DNA from: Lachnospiraceae bacterium
Lineage (GTDB): Bacteria > Bacillota > Clostridia > Lachnospirales > Lachnospiraceae
Direction of reading: 5' to 3'
Assembly: GCA_017397645.1 (NCBI GenBank)
Contig: JAFQIE010000046.1
Span: forward strand, 1 to 47,214
Length of the DNA: 47,214 bases
Within the stretch, counting starts at the first letter, position 1, and each line of letters starts with the position of its first letter. Below the pieces are notes generated by a model. The model had not been told where the DNA came from, did not search any database, and saw only the letters and a program-made list of their open reading frames with translations. Positions 33,384 through 42,655 of this stretch are shown in pieces. A program made the translations under genes and the position numbers.

Positions 33384-34415
33384 ATGGAACTCGTAAACAG
33401 GATTAAAGTTAGAATAAAAAAGAATGTAAAAAACGACCGAAGATTTGAGTGGGACAAAGAACTTTCTTGGTGTTTTATCGCTACATATATATTGGGACTG
33501 GCAGCGCATGGTTATTGCTATCTTAATGGGATTTTTTCTCACGACAGTATGCTGATTTTTCAGAATGATAATCAATTGAAACAGCAGTCAGGAAGATTTT
33601 TGACACCATTATACCGTGAATGGCGTAGCGCATTCACTGCTCCCTGGCTTATTGGAGTGTTATCCTTAATGTGGCTATCTTTAGCAGTGTATTTTCTGAC
33701 CAAACTATTTGAGATGCAAAACAAATTATACATTACGCTTGTAGCGGGTTTGCTGACAACAAACTATTCGCTTACTTTGCTGAATGCTACATATATTCAT
33801 GATGCAGATTTTTATATGGCATCTGTATTTTTGCTTGTGACAGGGTCGTATTTATGCGCAAAACATACCTGGGGGTTCGTACCCGGCGGGATATGTTTTG
33901 CCTTGTCTATGGGATTCTATCAGGCTAATTTTCCGATTGCTGTAGTTATTCTTATGTTGTACTACATCCGAATGGCTATGGAGAATGAAAACTGGAAAAA
34001 GATGCTCATCAAAGCCGGTCAAATGATTGGTTCCGCAGCAACAGCATTTTTGTTATATAAACTTTGTGTGTGGATGTTTGTGGAGAAAAAGGGAATTCGC
34101 ATTGATGGCGAATACAATTCCATCACAAAAGCCTTTGATTTTGCCGAAACAGATATTCAAAAACTAATTCGTACGACAGTTGATTATGTGTATGATTTTT
34201 TTATGGGACAAAATGCGTACAATTTGCCAAGGGTTCGTTTTGCAACGCTTGTTCTTGTGATTATGACCTTGGTTGCGGTATGCGTTGTGCTCATTAAAAA
34301 AAGAATAACTATTCTGAATAAGGTCATTATTGTACTTATGGTAGCGTTGATTCCGTTAGCACTTAACAGTATCTATTTTATTTCTAAAGGAATGAGTGGA
34401 ACTTTCATCATTTGA
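33384..34415 (+). CDS. GtrII-like glucosyltransferase, N-terminal part (split gene)
   Basis: The 343-residue membrane protein resembles the first two thirds of GtrII-type glucosyltransferases. After a cytoplasmic N-terminus it has IFSHDSMLIFQ with an acidic residue in the first loop, SGRFLTPLYREWR, and then many membrane spans. The frame ends TFII-stop at 34413-34415, where relatives continue. In another frame the bases just before 34412 read H-H-L-M-I-Y, which fits the family's continuation. This is one gene broken by a one-base net loss, or a split pair coupled by a TGATG overlap. AAGGGAGAAACGA precedes the start. Confidence 0.75.
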   Translation: MELVNRIKVRIKKNVKNDRRFEWDKELSWCFIATYILGLAAHGYCYLNGIFSHDSMLIFQNDNQLKQQSGRFLTPLYREWRSAFTAPWLIGVLSLMWLSLAVYFLTKLFEMQNKLYITLVAGLLTTNYSLTLLNATYIHDADFYMASVFLLVTGSYLCAKHTWGFVPGGICFALSMGFYQANFPIAVVILMLYYIRMAMENENWKKMLIKAGQMIGSAATAFLLYKLCVWMFVEKKGIRIDGEYNSITKAFDFAETDIQKLIRTTVDYVYDFFMGQNAYNLPRVRFATLVLVIMTLVAVCVVLIKKRITILNKVIIVLMVALIPLALNSIYFISKGMSGTFII

Positions 34416-34996
34416 TGATATATCCGTTCTGCATGCTGTATTTTGTGTGCATGTTTATAGTAGATAATCTGAAAGCGTATTTAGAATCGAAATTCAAAGA
34501 TGGTAAAATGAAAGCATATGTAAATATCGCATGCCGATGGATGACCCGATTGGTAACATTGATACTAGCGATTATCATTTTTAATAATATTACTTTTGCA
34601 AATGATATATATCTAAAAAAGAGTCTAGAAAGCCAAGCAACCTTATCCTTAATGACAAGAGTGGTTGATAGAATGGAACAAACAGAGGGGTACATCCCAG
34701 GGCAAACTGAAGTCGTGCTAGTAGGAGAACTGTATCAGTCTTCCCTTAATAGGTCACGAAACGGATTTGATAGATTTAATTATTTCACTGGGCAAATGGT
34801 TCCCTTTTCGGTTACATATTACAAGACATTTGAGCAATACTTCCACTATATTCTTGGTTATCCGGTAAAGATGGTTGACTTAGGGATAAGAAACCAATAT
34901 GCCGGTCGGGAAGAAGTAAAGGAGATGCCGGTTTTCCCTGCGGCAGATTGCACCATGGTGTTGGATGAAAAACTAATTATAAAAATAGGGAAATAA
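34415..34996 (+). CDS. GtrII-like glucosyltransferase, C-terminal part (split gene)
   Basis: The frame of about 193 residues continues the preceding gene in a different register. Its ATG (34415-34417) shares one base with the upstream TGA (TGATG), an arrangement seen in translationally coupled genes. It begins mid-family (MIYPFCMLYFVCMFIV), has two or three membrane spans, and ends in a soluble extracellular-type domain as in intact relatives. Summed length (about 537 residues) equals a normal GtrII protein. No good separate ribosome binding site is seen. A frameshifted pseudogene is at least as likely as a functional split pair. Confidence 0.6.
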   Translation: MIYPFCMLYFVCMFIVDNLKAYLESKFKDGKMKAYVNIACRWMTRLVTLILAIIIFNNITFANDIYLKKSLESQATLSLMTRVVDRMEQTEGYIPGQTEVVLVGELYQSSLNRSRNGFDRFNYFTGQMVPFSVTYYKTFEQYFHYILGYPVKMVDLGIRNQYAGREEVKEMPVFPAADCTMVLDEKLIIKIGK

Positions 34997-35052
34997 GAGG
35001 GAAAACAGTTTACACAGGTAATGAAAAGCATATTTTCTAGGTGTTTCTATAA

Positions 35053-35081
35053 TTGCACCCATAGTAGACCAGTGGTATAAT
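35053..35081 (+). promoter_or_regulatory. promoter for the Gfo/Idh/MocA gene
   Basis: TTGCAC (35053-35058) and a perfect TATAAT (35076-35081) are separated by 17 bases. Confidence 0.8.
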
Positions 35082-35092
35082 TTTCATAAGGT

Positions 35093-35111
35093 TTCCCGTA
35101 TCATTCGGGAA
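35093..35111 (+). promoter_or_regulatory. 5'-leader hairpin or operator
   Basis: TTCCCG (35093-35098) pairs with CGGGAA (35106-35111) around a seven-base loop a few bases after the predicted +1. It could stabilise the mRNA or bind a regulator; there is no T-run. Confidence 0.4.
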
Positions 35112-35155
35112 TCAGATAAACTATATAAATCATACAGGATATGGAGAGAGATACC

Positions 35156-36343
35156 ATGAAAAAAGTAGATGCTATACTGGTGGGAATCGGCGGATATGGA
35201 TTGAATTATTTGAGGGAAATGTTGGATGATACCAAGGGGAAAATTAACTTGGTAGGTGCAGTTGATCCCTATGCTGAGAACTGTCCATACATAAACGAAG
35301 TAAAGGAGAGAAATATCCCCATTTACCCTAATATGGATAGCTTTTATGCGGAGCATACTGCGGATTTGGCAGTGATTTCTACGCCGATTCTTTTCCATAC
35401 TGATAACATTATTACTGCACTGAAAAATGGGTCCCATGTGTTGTGTGAGAAGCCCCTTTGTGCAGATGAGGAGGAAGTAGCACGTATTATCGAGGCGCGT
35501 GATGAGAGCGGTAAGTTTGTTTACATTGGTTTCCAAAGACCTTACAGTTCTGCCATCACGAAGTTAAAGGCAGATATTTTGGCAGGCAAGTATGGTGAGA
35601 TGAAATCCATGCGACAAATTTCTATGCGTCCCAGAGGTCCCTGGTATTATGGCAGAGGTATCGGCTGGGCGGGCAAACTTCGTACAGCGGATGGTAAAGC
35701 AGTTTATGACAGCGTGGCGAACAACGCGGAAGCCCATTATTTGTTCGAAATGTTTTACCTGATGGGCGAGCTGAATGAAGCGGAAACTCCCGAAAATGTA
35801 TCGGCTGAGTTGATGAGAGTCAACGACATAGAAAACTTCGATACCGTGAACATGCAGTTTACATTAAAGGGAAAACCTTGCATGTTTTTGGCATCCCATG
35901 CCACGGAAAAGGGAATCGAGCCGGTATTCGAATATCTCTTTGAGAATGGTGTGGTTTATTATGGCAAGCGCGATACCGAATGGGCACATCAGTTATTGCC
36001 GGAGGACTATACCGAGTATGGGTTTGTCGTGGGTTATATGAATGACGGCGAGAGAATTGTTTATGGTGATCCCATGGCAGAAGTATATAACAAACTCTAT
36101 GCGGCAGTAGATGCGGTGCTGGAAGGCAGATGTGACAATGGCCCCTGCGGCGTGGAAACTGCGGCAGTGCAGACCTATGTGATTAATAAGATTCAAAAAG
36201 AAAATGAGATACTGACATATAAAAAAGATATGGTGAGATATTTTGAAGCGGAGTACGGCCATTATTATGGAGAAGGCTTGTATGAGCGCCTGCTGGATAT
36301 CTATTACGGCAAAGCGGACAGTATCCGGGACTTGGCGCAATAA
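35156..36343 (+). CDS. Gfo/Idh/MocA family oxidoreductase
   Basis: The 395-residue protein has an N-terminal Rossmann domain (AILVGIGGYGLNYL) and the family's HVLCEKPLC lysine motif, then an alpha/beta substrate domain. These enzymes oxidise or reduce sugars, inositols or sugar nucleotides with NAD(P). The substrate is unknown, but nearby glycan genes suggest a sugar. Start ATG 35156 follows GGAGAGAG by five bases, which favours it over ATG 35141. It is the first gene of a rightward series with the malic enzyme, PHP and EEP genes. Confidence 0.88.
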   Translation: MKKVDAILVGIGGYGLNYLREMLDDTKGKINLVGAVDPYAENCPYINEVKERNIPIYPNMDSFYAEHTADLAVISTPILFHTDNIITALKNGSHVLCEKPLCADEEEVARIIEARDESGKFVYIGFQRPYSSAITKLKADILAGKYGEMKSMRQISMRPRGPWYYGRGIGWAGKLRTADGKAVYDSVANNAEAHYLFEMFYLMGELNEAETPENVSAELMRVNDIENFDTVNMQFTLKGKPCMFLASHATEKGIEPVFEYLFENGVVYYGKRDTEWAHQLLPEDYTEYGFVVGYMNDGERIVYGDPMAEVYNKLYAAVDAVLEGRCDNGPCGVETAAVQTYVINKIQKENEILTYKKDMVRYFEAEYGHYYGEGLYERLLDIYYGKADSIRDLAQ

Positions 36344-36366
36344 ACGCTTGGGAAAGGAATATACAT

Positions 36367-37539
36367 ATGGATTACGCAAAAGAATCCCTTCGTTTGCACG
36401 GCGAGTGGAAGGGTAAAATTGAAGTAATTTCCAAGGTGCCTGTGGCTACCAGAGACGATTTGTCCTTGGCATACACCCCCGGTGTGGCACAACCCTGTTT
36501 GGAGATTCAAAAGGATGTAAGTAAGAGCTACGAGTTGACCCGTCGTCATAATCTGTGTGCAGTGATTACAGATGGTACGGCGGTATTGGGACTGGGAGAT
36601 ATCGGACCTGAGGCAGGTATGCCTGTGATGGAGGGGAAATGTGCATTGTTTAAGGCATTTGGAGATGTGGATGCGTTTCCGCTGTGTCTTAAGACCAAGG
36701 ATGTGGATGAGTTTGTGAATGCAGTGTATTTGCTGAGTGGTTCCTTTGGCGGCATTAATCTAGAAGACATTTCTGCACCCCGTTGTTTTGAAATCGAGCG
36801 TAAATTAAAAGAAAAATGTGATATTCCTATTTTTCATGATGACCAGCACGGTACTGCCATTGTGGTGTTGGCAAGCATTATCAATGCCTTGAAGGTGGTA
36901 AAAAAAGAAAAAGAGAGTTGTAGAGTGGTTGTCAATGGCGCCGGAAGTGCCGGTATTGCAATTACGAAGCTTTTGTTGAGTTATGGTTTTCAAGACGTGA
37001 TTCTTTGTGATAAAGTAGGAATTCTTTCCAAAGATACAGAAGGCATGAATTGGATGCAACAGGAGATGACTGAGGTGACCAATCTGTCCGGATTAAAGGG
37101 TACACTGACAGATGCTATGAAGGGCGCCGATATCTTTGTGGGTGTCTCTGCTCCCAACATTGTCACTCCTGAAATGGTATCGTCTATGAATAGGGATGCA
37201 ATTTTGTTTGCAATGGCAAATCCCACACCGGAGATCATGCCGGATGTAGCCAAGGCAGCCGGTGCTAAAGTGGTGGGAACCGGTAGAAGTGACTTCCCCA
37301 ACCAGATTAACAATGTGCTGGTATTCCCCGGGATCTTCCGTGGTGCCCTCGATGTGCGCGCTAAGGACATCAATGAGGAAATGAAGATGGCAGCGGCACA
37401 GGCGTTGGCTGATTTGATTTCGGATGAAGAATTGGATGAAGAATATATTATTCCCAAAGCCTTTGATGAGCGCGTTGGAAAAATCGTGGCAAAAGCGGTT
37501 GCGGAGGCGGCCCGCCGAAGTGGTGTAGCTAGGATTTAG
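36367..37539 (+). CDS. malic enzyme (NAD(P)-dependent, oxaloacetate-decarboxylating)
   Basis: The 390-residue short bacterial malic enzyme converts malate to pyruvate and CO2. Visible are Y36 in SLAYTPGVAQPC, the EDISAPRCFEIE metal-site segment, DDQHGTAIV, and the dinucleotide motif VVNGAGSAGIA. The length is typical of the form lacking a phosphotransacetylase domain. The 23-base gap after the oxidoreductase gene and AAAGGAATATACAT upstream suggest co-transcription. Confidence 0.95.
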   Translation: MDYAKESLRLHGEWKGKIEVISKVPVATRDDLSLAYTPGVAQPCLEIQKDVSKSYELTRRHNLCAVITDGTAVLGLGDIGPEAGMPVMEGKCALFKAFGDVDAFPLCLKTKDVDEFVNAVYLLSGSFGGINLEDISAPRCFEIERKLKEKCDIPIFHDDQHGTAIVVLASIINALKVVKKEKESCRVVVNGAGSAGIAITKLLLSYGFQDVILCDKVGILSKDTEGMNWMQQEMTEVTNLSGLKGTLTDAMKGADIFVGVSAPNIVTPEMVSSMNRDAILFAMANPTPEIMPDVAKAAGAKVVGTGRSDFPNQINNVLVFPGIFRGALDVRAKDINEEMKMAAAQALADLISDEELDEEYIIPKAFDERVGKIVAKAVAEAARRSGVARI

Positions 37540-37551
37540 GAGGATGATGAG

Positions 37552-38349
37552 ATGAGATATGCATTTGACAACGATTTGCACATTCATTCCAAGATATCCC
37601 TTTGTTCCGGCGTGCCGGAGCAGACGGCAGAGCGGATGTTACAATATGCAAAGGATAACGGACTGAAAACCATATGCGTGACAGACCATCATTGGGACGA
37701 AGACGTTCCCGGTGCTACTGATTGGTATGAGGAGCAAAACTACGCTTGGATCAGTCAGATAAAACCTTTGCCCACGGCGGAGGGTATCCGGTTCCTTTTT
37801 GGCTGTGAGACGGAGTTGGACAAACACATGACTTTGGCACTGACCAGAGAGCATTTTGATCGTTTTGATTTCGTCATCATACCTACAACTCATATGCATA
37901 TGAAAGGATTGACCTTTGATGTAGAGCAGGACAATCCGGCAGATAAAGCCGTTCTTTGGGTGAAGCGGTTGGAAGCTGTACTGAATATGGATTTGCCTTT
38001 TGAAAAAATCGGCTTAGCGCATTTGACTTGTGGATTGATTATGAAGTCTTCCCGAGAAGAATACCTTCAGGTATTAGAGATGATTTCTGATGAAGATATG
38101 GAGCGTCTTTTTACCAAGGCAGCAAAACTTGGTGTAGGAATTGAAATTAACTGTTCGGACATGCAATTTGCCGACGAAGAGGCTGATATTGTGTTGAGAC
38201 CATATCGTATCGCCAAGAAATGCGGATGCAAGTTTTATATGGGCAGTGACGCCCATGATCCGGGATATTTCGACATTGCCAAGCAGGTGTTTGAACGGGC
38301 AATCGATTATCTGGGATTGGAAGAAAGTGATAAATTTGTCCTGAAATAA
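37552..38349 (+). CDS. PHP-domain metal-dependent phosphoesterase
   Basis: The 265-residue PHP protein has metal-ligand motifs DLHIHSK (H10, H12), CVTDHHW (D45, H46) and a C-terminal GSDAHDPGYF. PHP proteins hydrolyse phosphate esters (histidinol phosphate, polyphosphates, nucleoside phosphates), and the substrate here is not evident. AGGAGG lies eight bases before the ATG, and the gap after the malic enzyme gene is 12 bases. Two EEP-family genes follow, so three predicted metal-dependent phosphoesterases sit in series. Confidence 0.85.
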   Translation: MRYAFDNDLHIHSKISLCSGVPEQTAERMLQYAKDNGLKTICVTDHHWDEDVPGATDWYEEQNYAWISQIKPLPTAEGIRFLFGCETELDKHMTLALTREHFDRFDFVIIPTTHMHMKGLTFDVEQDNPADKAVLWVKRLEAVLNMDLPFEKIGLAHLTCGLIMKSSREEYLQVLEMISDEDMERLFTKAAKLGVGIEINCSDMQFADEEADIVLRPYRIAKKCGCKFYMGSDAHDPGYFDIAKQVFERAIDYLGLEESDKFVLK

Positions 38350-38364
38350 AAGGAGGATAAAAAG

Positions 38365-39156
38365 ATGATTTTGTATAACCAAAATATTTGGGGAAACACA
38401 GACAACCCGGTAGGCAACCGCCACACCAAGATTCGAGGAATGGTAGATGAACTGGTCCCTGATGTAATTTGTATGCAGGAGTGTAATCCCTGGTTGAGCA
38501 GAGTTGGTGACTTTCCCATGCAGGAAGTGCTGCTCCCTGAGTATTTGGAAGTGCTTCCCGAAAAAGCAGGAGAAAATTTCACCCCCATATTTTACCGTAA
38601 GGATACGCTGGAATTAGTAGAGGGCGGCTGGTTCCCCTTTGAAGGCAAGAATGATGAGGGTTCCAAGAGTGTAACATGGGCAGTGTTTAAAGAAAAAGCA
38701 ACCGGCAAAAAGTTCGGTATGTTTTCCACGCATTTCTGGTTTATGGCGAAGGATGAAACCGATGCACAGCAGAGACGTGAGAACGCACAGGCCCTGTGTG
38801 CAGTGGCAAAACAGATGAAGGATAAATACAATATTCCCGTAATAGCCACAGGTGACTTGAATAGTGCCGTTGAGACAGGTCAGACCATGGCAGGCTATGA
38901 GGAAATGATTGCACAGGGTATGAAGGATGTGCGTTACTTGGCAAAGGAAACCACTGAAAAACTGACCCTTCATGTATATCCCAAGCACGATGGAAACGGA
39001 AACTTCATTAGCTACGAAGAGAATTATTGTACGTTGGACTATGTTTTTGCGTACAACGAAGACATGATAGAGTTGGAAAGTTTCGATGTCTTGGACCACG
39101 AGGAAGCGATGCTCAGTTCCGACCATTGTCCCGTAATTGTGGAGTTTAACTTATAG
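38365..39156 (+). CDS. endonuclease/exonuclease/phosphatase (EEP) family protein, copy 1
   Basis: The 263-residue cytoplasmic protein has the EEP fold signatures: QNIWG near the start, E39 in CMQECNP, the metal motif ATGDLNS, and the terminal SSDHCPVIVEF with the catalytic Asp-His. The family includes nucleases, inositol-phosphate phosphatases and sphingomyelinases; a phosphatase acting on a small molecule fits the PHP neighbour better than DNA cleavage, but this is inference. AAAGGAGGATAAAAAG precedes the ATG, 15 bases after the PHP gene. The next gene is a paralogue of equal length. Confidence 0.85.
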   Translation: MILYNQNIWGNTDNPVGNRHTKIRGMVDELVPDVICMQECNPWLSRVGDFPMQEVLLPEYLEVLPEKAGENFTPIFYRKDTLELVEGGWFPFEGKNDEGSKSVTWAVFKEKATGKKFGMFSTHFWFMAKDETDAQQRRENAQALCAVAKQMKDKYNIPVIATGDLNSAVETGQTMAGYEEMIAQGMKDVRYLAKETTEKLTLHVYPKHDGNGNFISYEENYCTLDYVFAYNEDMIELESFDVLDHEEAMLSSDHCPVIVEFNL

Positions 39157-39262
39157 GGCATCCTTGTATCAGGAATGTTAAGTAATATCGGTTATGTATA
39201 TTGTTGCAGGATGTGCATGGTGATAAAATGATTGTAGTATTACTAACAGGAGGTAAGAAGAA

Positions 39263-40054
39263 ATGATTTTATACGACCAAAATATTTGGGGTGGAACGGC
39301 CAAACCGTTGGGGAACAGACCTCTCTTGATTAGGGATATGATATATCGTTTTTCCGCAGATGTATTATGTATTCAGGAATGTAATCCGGTAACTATGCGC
39401 ATGTGTGAGAACGCTTTTCCTGATGTGATTAAAGCAGATTATGTGGAAGTGATCACAGAAGGTGATCCCAATCATACCACCCTGTTTTATCGTCCGGCGA
39501 CAGTGGAATTGATAGCCTCCGGACGCCATACGTATTCCGGAAAAAATAGTGAGAATGCCTATGCGGCTGTATGGGCAGTCTTGTCCGAGAAAGCAACCGG
39601 CAAGAGATTTGGTTTGCTTTCGACGCATTTATGGTTCAAAGGTGTAGATGAGACTGATAACTTGCAGAGAATAGAAAATGTCAAAGAATTATGTACTGTT
39701 GTAAGAGATATCGAGGGCAAATACGGAGTTCCGGTTCTTATGGCAGGAGACTTTAATTGCGGTGCTGGTTCCCATCAGGGCATTGGCGGATATCAGGAAA
39801 TGATACGTCAGGGAATGAGAGATGTGCGATATCTTGCGGAATCGACGACGGATTCTTTTACCATACACAATTATCCTATTCACAATGCGGATGAAGTTTA
39901 TGTAAACTCAGATCGTCCCTATCGTACCTTGGATTATGTGTTTGTGAACAACACACAGGGTATTTCCTTGCAGAAGTTTCACGTAGAGACCGGAAGAGAA
40001 GCCTTGCTCAGTTCCGACCATTGTCCTCTGGTGGTAGAATTTTATTTGGAATAA
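39263..40054 (+). CDS. endonuclease/exonuclease/phosphatase (EEP) family protein, copy 2
   Basis: This is a 263-residue paralogue of the preceding gene. By eye about half the residues agree across the full length, including MILYxQNIWG, E39 in CIQECNP, AGDFNCG and LLSSDHCPLVVEF. It therefore arose by an old tandem duplication. All catalytic motifs are kept in both copies, so both are probably active, perhaps on different substrates. AGGAGGTAAGAAGAA precedes the ATG. The 106-base gap after copy 1 shows no terminator, and a strong terminator follows this gene. Confidence 0.85.
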   Translation: MILYDQNIWGGTAKPLGNRPLLIRDMIYRFSADVLCIQECNPVTMRMCENAFPDVIKADYVEVITEGDPNHTTLFYRPATVELIASGRHTYSGKNSENAYAAVWAVLSEKATGKRFGLLSTHLWFKGVDETDNLQRIENVKELCTVVRDIEGKYGVPVLMAGDFNCGAGSHQGIGGYQEMIRQGMRDVRYLAESTTDSFTIHNYPIHNADEVYVNSDRPYRTLDYVFVNNTQGISLQKFHVETGREALLSSDHCPLVVEFYLE

Positions 40055-40102
40055 TAGAAGGGGTTTTCTCAAAATACTCCTATTATTTATTTTACTCCCC
40101 CT

Positions 40103-40140
40103 AAAAAGGATGCAGACGAAATGTCGACTGCATCCTTTTT
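40103..40140. terminator. strong bidirectional terminator
   Basis: AAAAAGGATGCAG (40103-40115) pairs perfectly with CTGCATCCTTTTT (40128-40140). It separates the rightward EEP gene from the leftward GH94-like gene. Confidence 0.92.
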
Positions 40141-40180
40141 TATATTCTACATATTTAGTTCGTAGATTGGTTGCGTAGAA

Positions 40181-42487
40181 TTAATCGATATCGGCTTCTG
40201 CCACAAACCACACGTCATGTCCGGTAATCATATTCCGGCGCTTGGTTGTTAACTCCTTGCCGTCCAAATACGCTTTGCCGCTGTCAATTTTCAAGCTATG
40301 CTTCTTGTCAAGATATGTGAAGTCAGCTTCCATTATCCGCATATCCTTAGGTATGCATGGCTCGATTTCAATACCGTCAAGCACGGGACGGATGCCTGCC
40401 ATCCATTCATATACACCACGCATTGCCATTGCCACGCTACCGGTTAGGAAGCACATCAAACCTCTGTGGTTCAGTCCGGGAATCTGCTGGTAACAGTTCA
40501 CGATAGCGTAAGGAGGAGTCCAGGTCTTCTCGGTGGGATGCTTGGTCTGGTCGTAAGGCGTAATCCATTTAATGGCTTCAAAGAGTTTTTCTCCTTCGCC
40601 CATCACAGAAAATGCTCTTGCCAGGAAGCCTTGGGAACCGTGGTTGTAAACATTTGCGTTTTCTCCCTTGAAGGGCGGTGCATCACCACTTGCCAAACGT
40701 CCTACCTTAGGAATGGGTTTTTGACCCAAAGGAGGGTAGTAGAGACGATAGCCCTTATCGCACAAAAGACTTTCTGCCGCTTCCAAAACATTAGGATACC
40801 ATTCTTCGGGAGCTACACCTGCAACTACTGCATAGTAGTTCGCTACACCGTAGATTCTTTCCTCGCCGTCGGGATCCTTATCAGAGAAAATCCACAAACC
40901 GTCATCGTTGAAGCAACCATTGTAGAACTTACCGTTAAACGCGTATTTATTAATGTTTTCTTTTAATACATCTGCTGCGTCGTAGTATTTCTGTACATCT
41001 GCATTCTTATCCAGATAGAGTAGGATATCAGCAAGGTACTTCAGACCCATGACCATCTGTGCGCTAACGGTAACACTTTCGCCGCGGCCTTCCATACCGG
41101 CACGATTGATGCCATCCAGCCAGTCGCCCTCGCGGATTTTGCACAAGCCGTGTTCACCGATGTTTTCTTCCTTGATGTAGTATGTAACACCTTCAATTAC
41201 ATGCTCTAATACGGTACTTGTCTCGTCCTTATCCAGCCATTCAACGTTTTCTTTTAGAATGCCGAAATCGCCGGTGTGAGCCAGATACTTCCAAATCCAC
41301 TCGATAAAGAATGCACCACCATCCACATGACCACGCAAGTCGTGCTTACCGTGTTTGCCTTTGGCAGAATACTGTCTGGGGAACCAACCGTCACTGCGCT
41401 GGCATTCTACCATAGTTAAAATCACATCTCTGCAGGCAGCCGGATCTGTATAAAGCAAAGCAGCATAGTCTTGTGCGGAGTCTCTGGAACCGCGCATTCC
41501 TGTGGGCCAGCCTCTGTCTAGGGAAGCAACCCAGTTCATTTGGATGGGAAGCCAGTAATTGGAGAAGTAGTCAAATTCTTCATCTCCGGTAGTAATTCTG
41601 TTTTTGGAGAAGAGGGCATCGAAAACGGCCTTGCGCTCGGCCTTTTTTGCTTCATAATAGGTATTGTCAAAGAATGCCGCCACGTCGTCAGTATCCAAAG
41701 AGAAGATTTGGGTCAGTTCCTTGGTCTGTCCGGGTGCTAAGGTCCAGTCATAGCAGAGCGCAAAGATGGGCGGATAGCCATAGATGAGGTCATCGTTGGT
41801 ATAATTCATCTGAGGATGATACATATCGCCGGTGCCTTCGTATTTTTCCATGCTCACTTCGTGTGCACTCACATCCTCCGCATTGGAGAGGAGATAGCCG
41901 CAACGTCTCTTTTCACTGTTGCCGTTGGGATTAAGTAGCTTGGATGCAAATGTAACATAATCCTCTTTTTTATAGGTAGTGTACAGATACCACTGATACT
42001 TGTCCCAAGGTGCCATCTGCGCCTCGTTGATGTAAGGTACCATCTGAGGGGCTACTTTCAGACTTTGGGATTCGTCTCCGATATTAGTCAGTTTGAATTT
42101 AAACACTACCTGAATGCCGGTATTGGGGATAAAAACTTCCGTTTCCAAGCGCAAGCCTGCATATTCGAAACTATATCTTGCACATTCCGGCAAAAATTCA
42201 ATCTTCACGTTCTGTGGCTCTACCTGTGTGCTAAAGGGCTTCAAAAAGTTGGTAATGCGCTCATTCTTTTGATTAACAACATTGATAAACCAAGGGGAAT
42301 ACTTTTGGTGTTGTTCGCGCTTAAACAACATAATGTCGCCGGGCGGATTGGCCTGTGCGTACACGGGACCAAACTGGTCCACTTTTAACAAAATGTCCTT
42401 GTTCTCATAGATATACTCCCAGGATGTGGGTAGGTCAAATGTGTTCATTTCGTATCCTGCAGTACCTTTGATAAACTGTCCGTACAT
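40181..42487 (-). CDS. GH94-like glycoside phosphorylase/hydrolase
   Basis: The 768-residue protein has an N-terminal beta-sandwich (about 1-275) and an (alpha/alpha)6-barrel (about 300-700), as in cellobiose and chitobiose phosphorylases. Barrel motifs include WPTGMRGSRDSAQD (328-340), SDGWFPRQY and EGDWLDGINR. In the last, D458 stands where the GH94 general acid (DWND) is expected, and GRGESVTVSAQ follows. No signal peptide is seen, so it is probably intracellular. Whether it phosphorolyses or hydrolyses its substrate is not decidable here, and a GH36-like label is also possible. GAGGAGGTTTCCT precedes the ATG. Confidence 0.8.
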   Translation of the reverse strand: MYGQFIKGTAGYEMNTFDLPTSWEYIYENKDILLKVDQFGPVYAQANPPGDIMLFKREQHQKYSPWFINVVNQKNERITNFLKPFSTQVEPQNVKIEFLPECARYSFEYAGLRLETEVFIPNTGIQVVFKFKLTNIGDESQSLKVAPQMVPYINEAQMAPWDKYQWYLYTTYKKEDYVTFASKLLNPNGNSEKRRCGYLLSNAEDVSAHEVSMEKYEGTGDMYHPQMNYTNDDLIYGYPPIFALCYDWTLAPGQTKELTQIFSLDTDDVAAFFDNTYYEAKKAERKAVFDALFSKNRITTGDEEFDYFSNYWLPIQMNWVASLDRGWPTGMRGSRDSAQDYAALLYTDPAACRDVILTMVECQRSDGWFPRQYSAKGKHGKHDLRGHVDGGAFFIEWIWKYLAHTGDFGILKENVEWLDKDETSTVLEHVIEGVTYYIKEENIGEHGLCKIREGDWLDGINRAGMEGRGESVTVSAQMVMGLKYLADILLYLDKNADVQKYYDAADVLKENINKYAFNGKFYNGCFNDDGLWIFSDKDPDGEERIYGVANYYAVVAGVAPEEWYPNVLEAAESLLCDKGYRLYYPPLGQKPIPKVGRLASGDAPPFKGENANVYNHGSQGFLARAFSVMGEGEKLFEAIKWITPYDQTKHPTEKTWTPPYAIVNCYQQIPGLNHRGLMCFLTGSVAMAMRGVYEWMAGIRPVLDGIEIEPCIPKDMRIMEADFTYLDKKHSLKIDSGKAYLDGKELTTKRRNMITGHDVWFVAEADID

Positions 42488-42517
42488 AGGAAACCTCCTC
42501 TATATTTTCTGTGATTT

Positions 42518-42546
42518 ATACTATCATATTTGCACATAATAGGCAA
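42518..42546 (-). promoter_or_regulatory. promoter for the GH94-like gene
   Basis: Read leftward, TTGCCT (42546-42541) and TAGTAT (42523-42518) are separated by 17 bases. Confidence 0.7.
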
Positions 42547-42590
42547 TCATTAAACTTCTAAATCTCGTTTTGTCAAGATTAAAAATTCAA

Positions 42591-42619
42591 TTTACATATA
42601 CGACTTTCAGGTATATAAT
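42591..42619 (+). promoter_or_regulatory. promoter for the DUF554 gene
   Basis: TTTACA (42591-42596) and a perfect TATAAT (42614-42619) are separated by 17 bases. Confidence 0.8.
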
Positions 42620-42655
42620 TCTATAAGATACGAAAAGGATAGGGGCAGATAGAAA

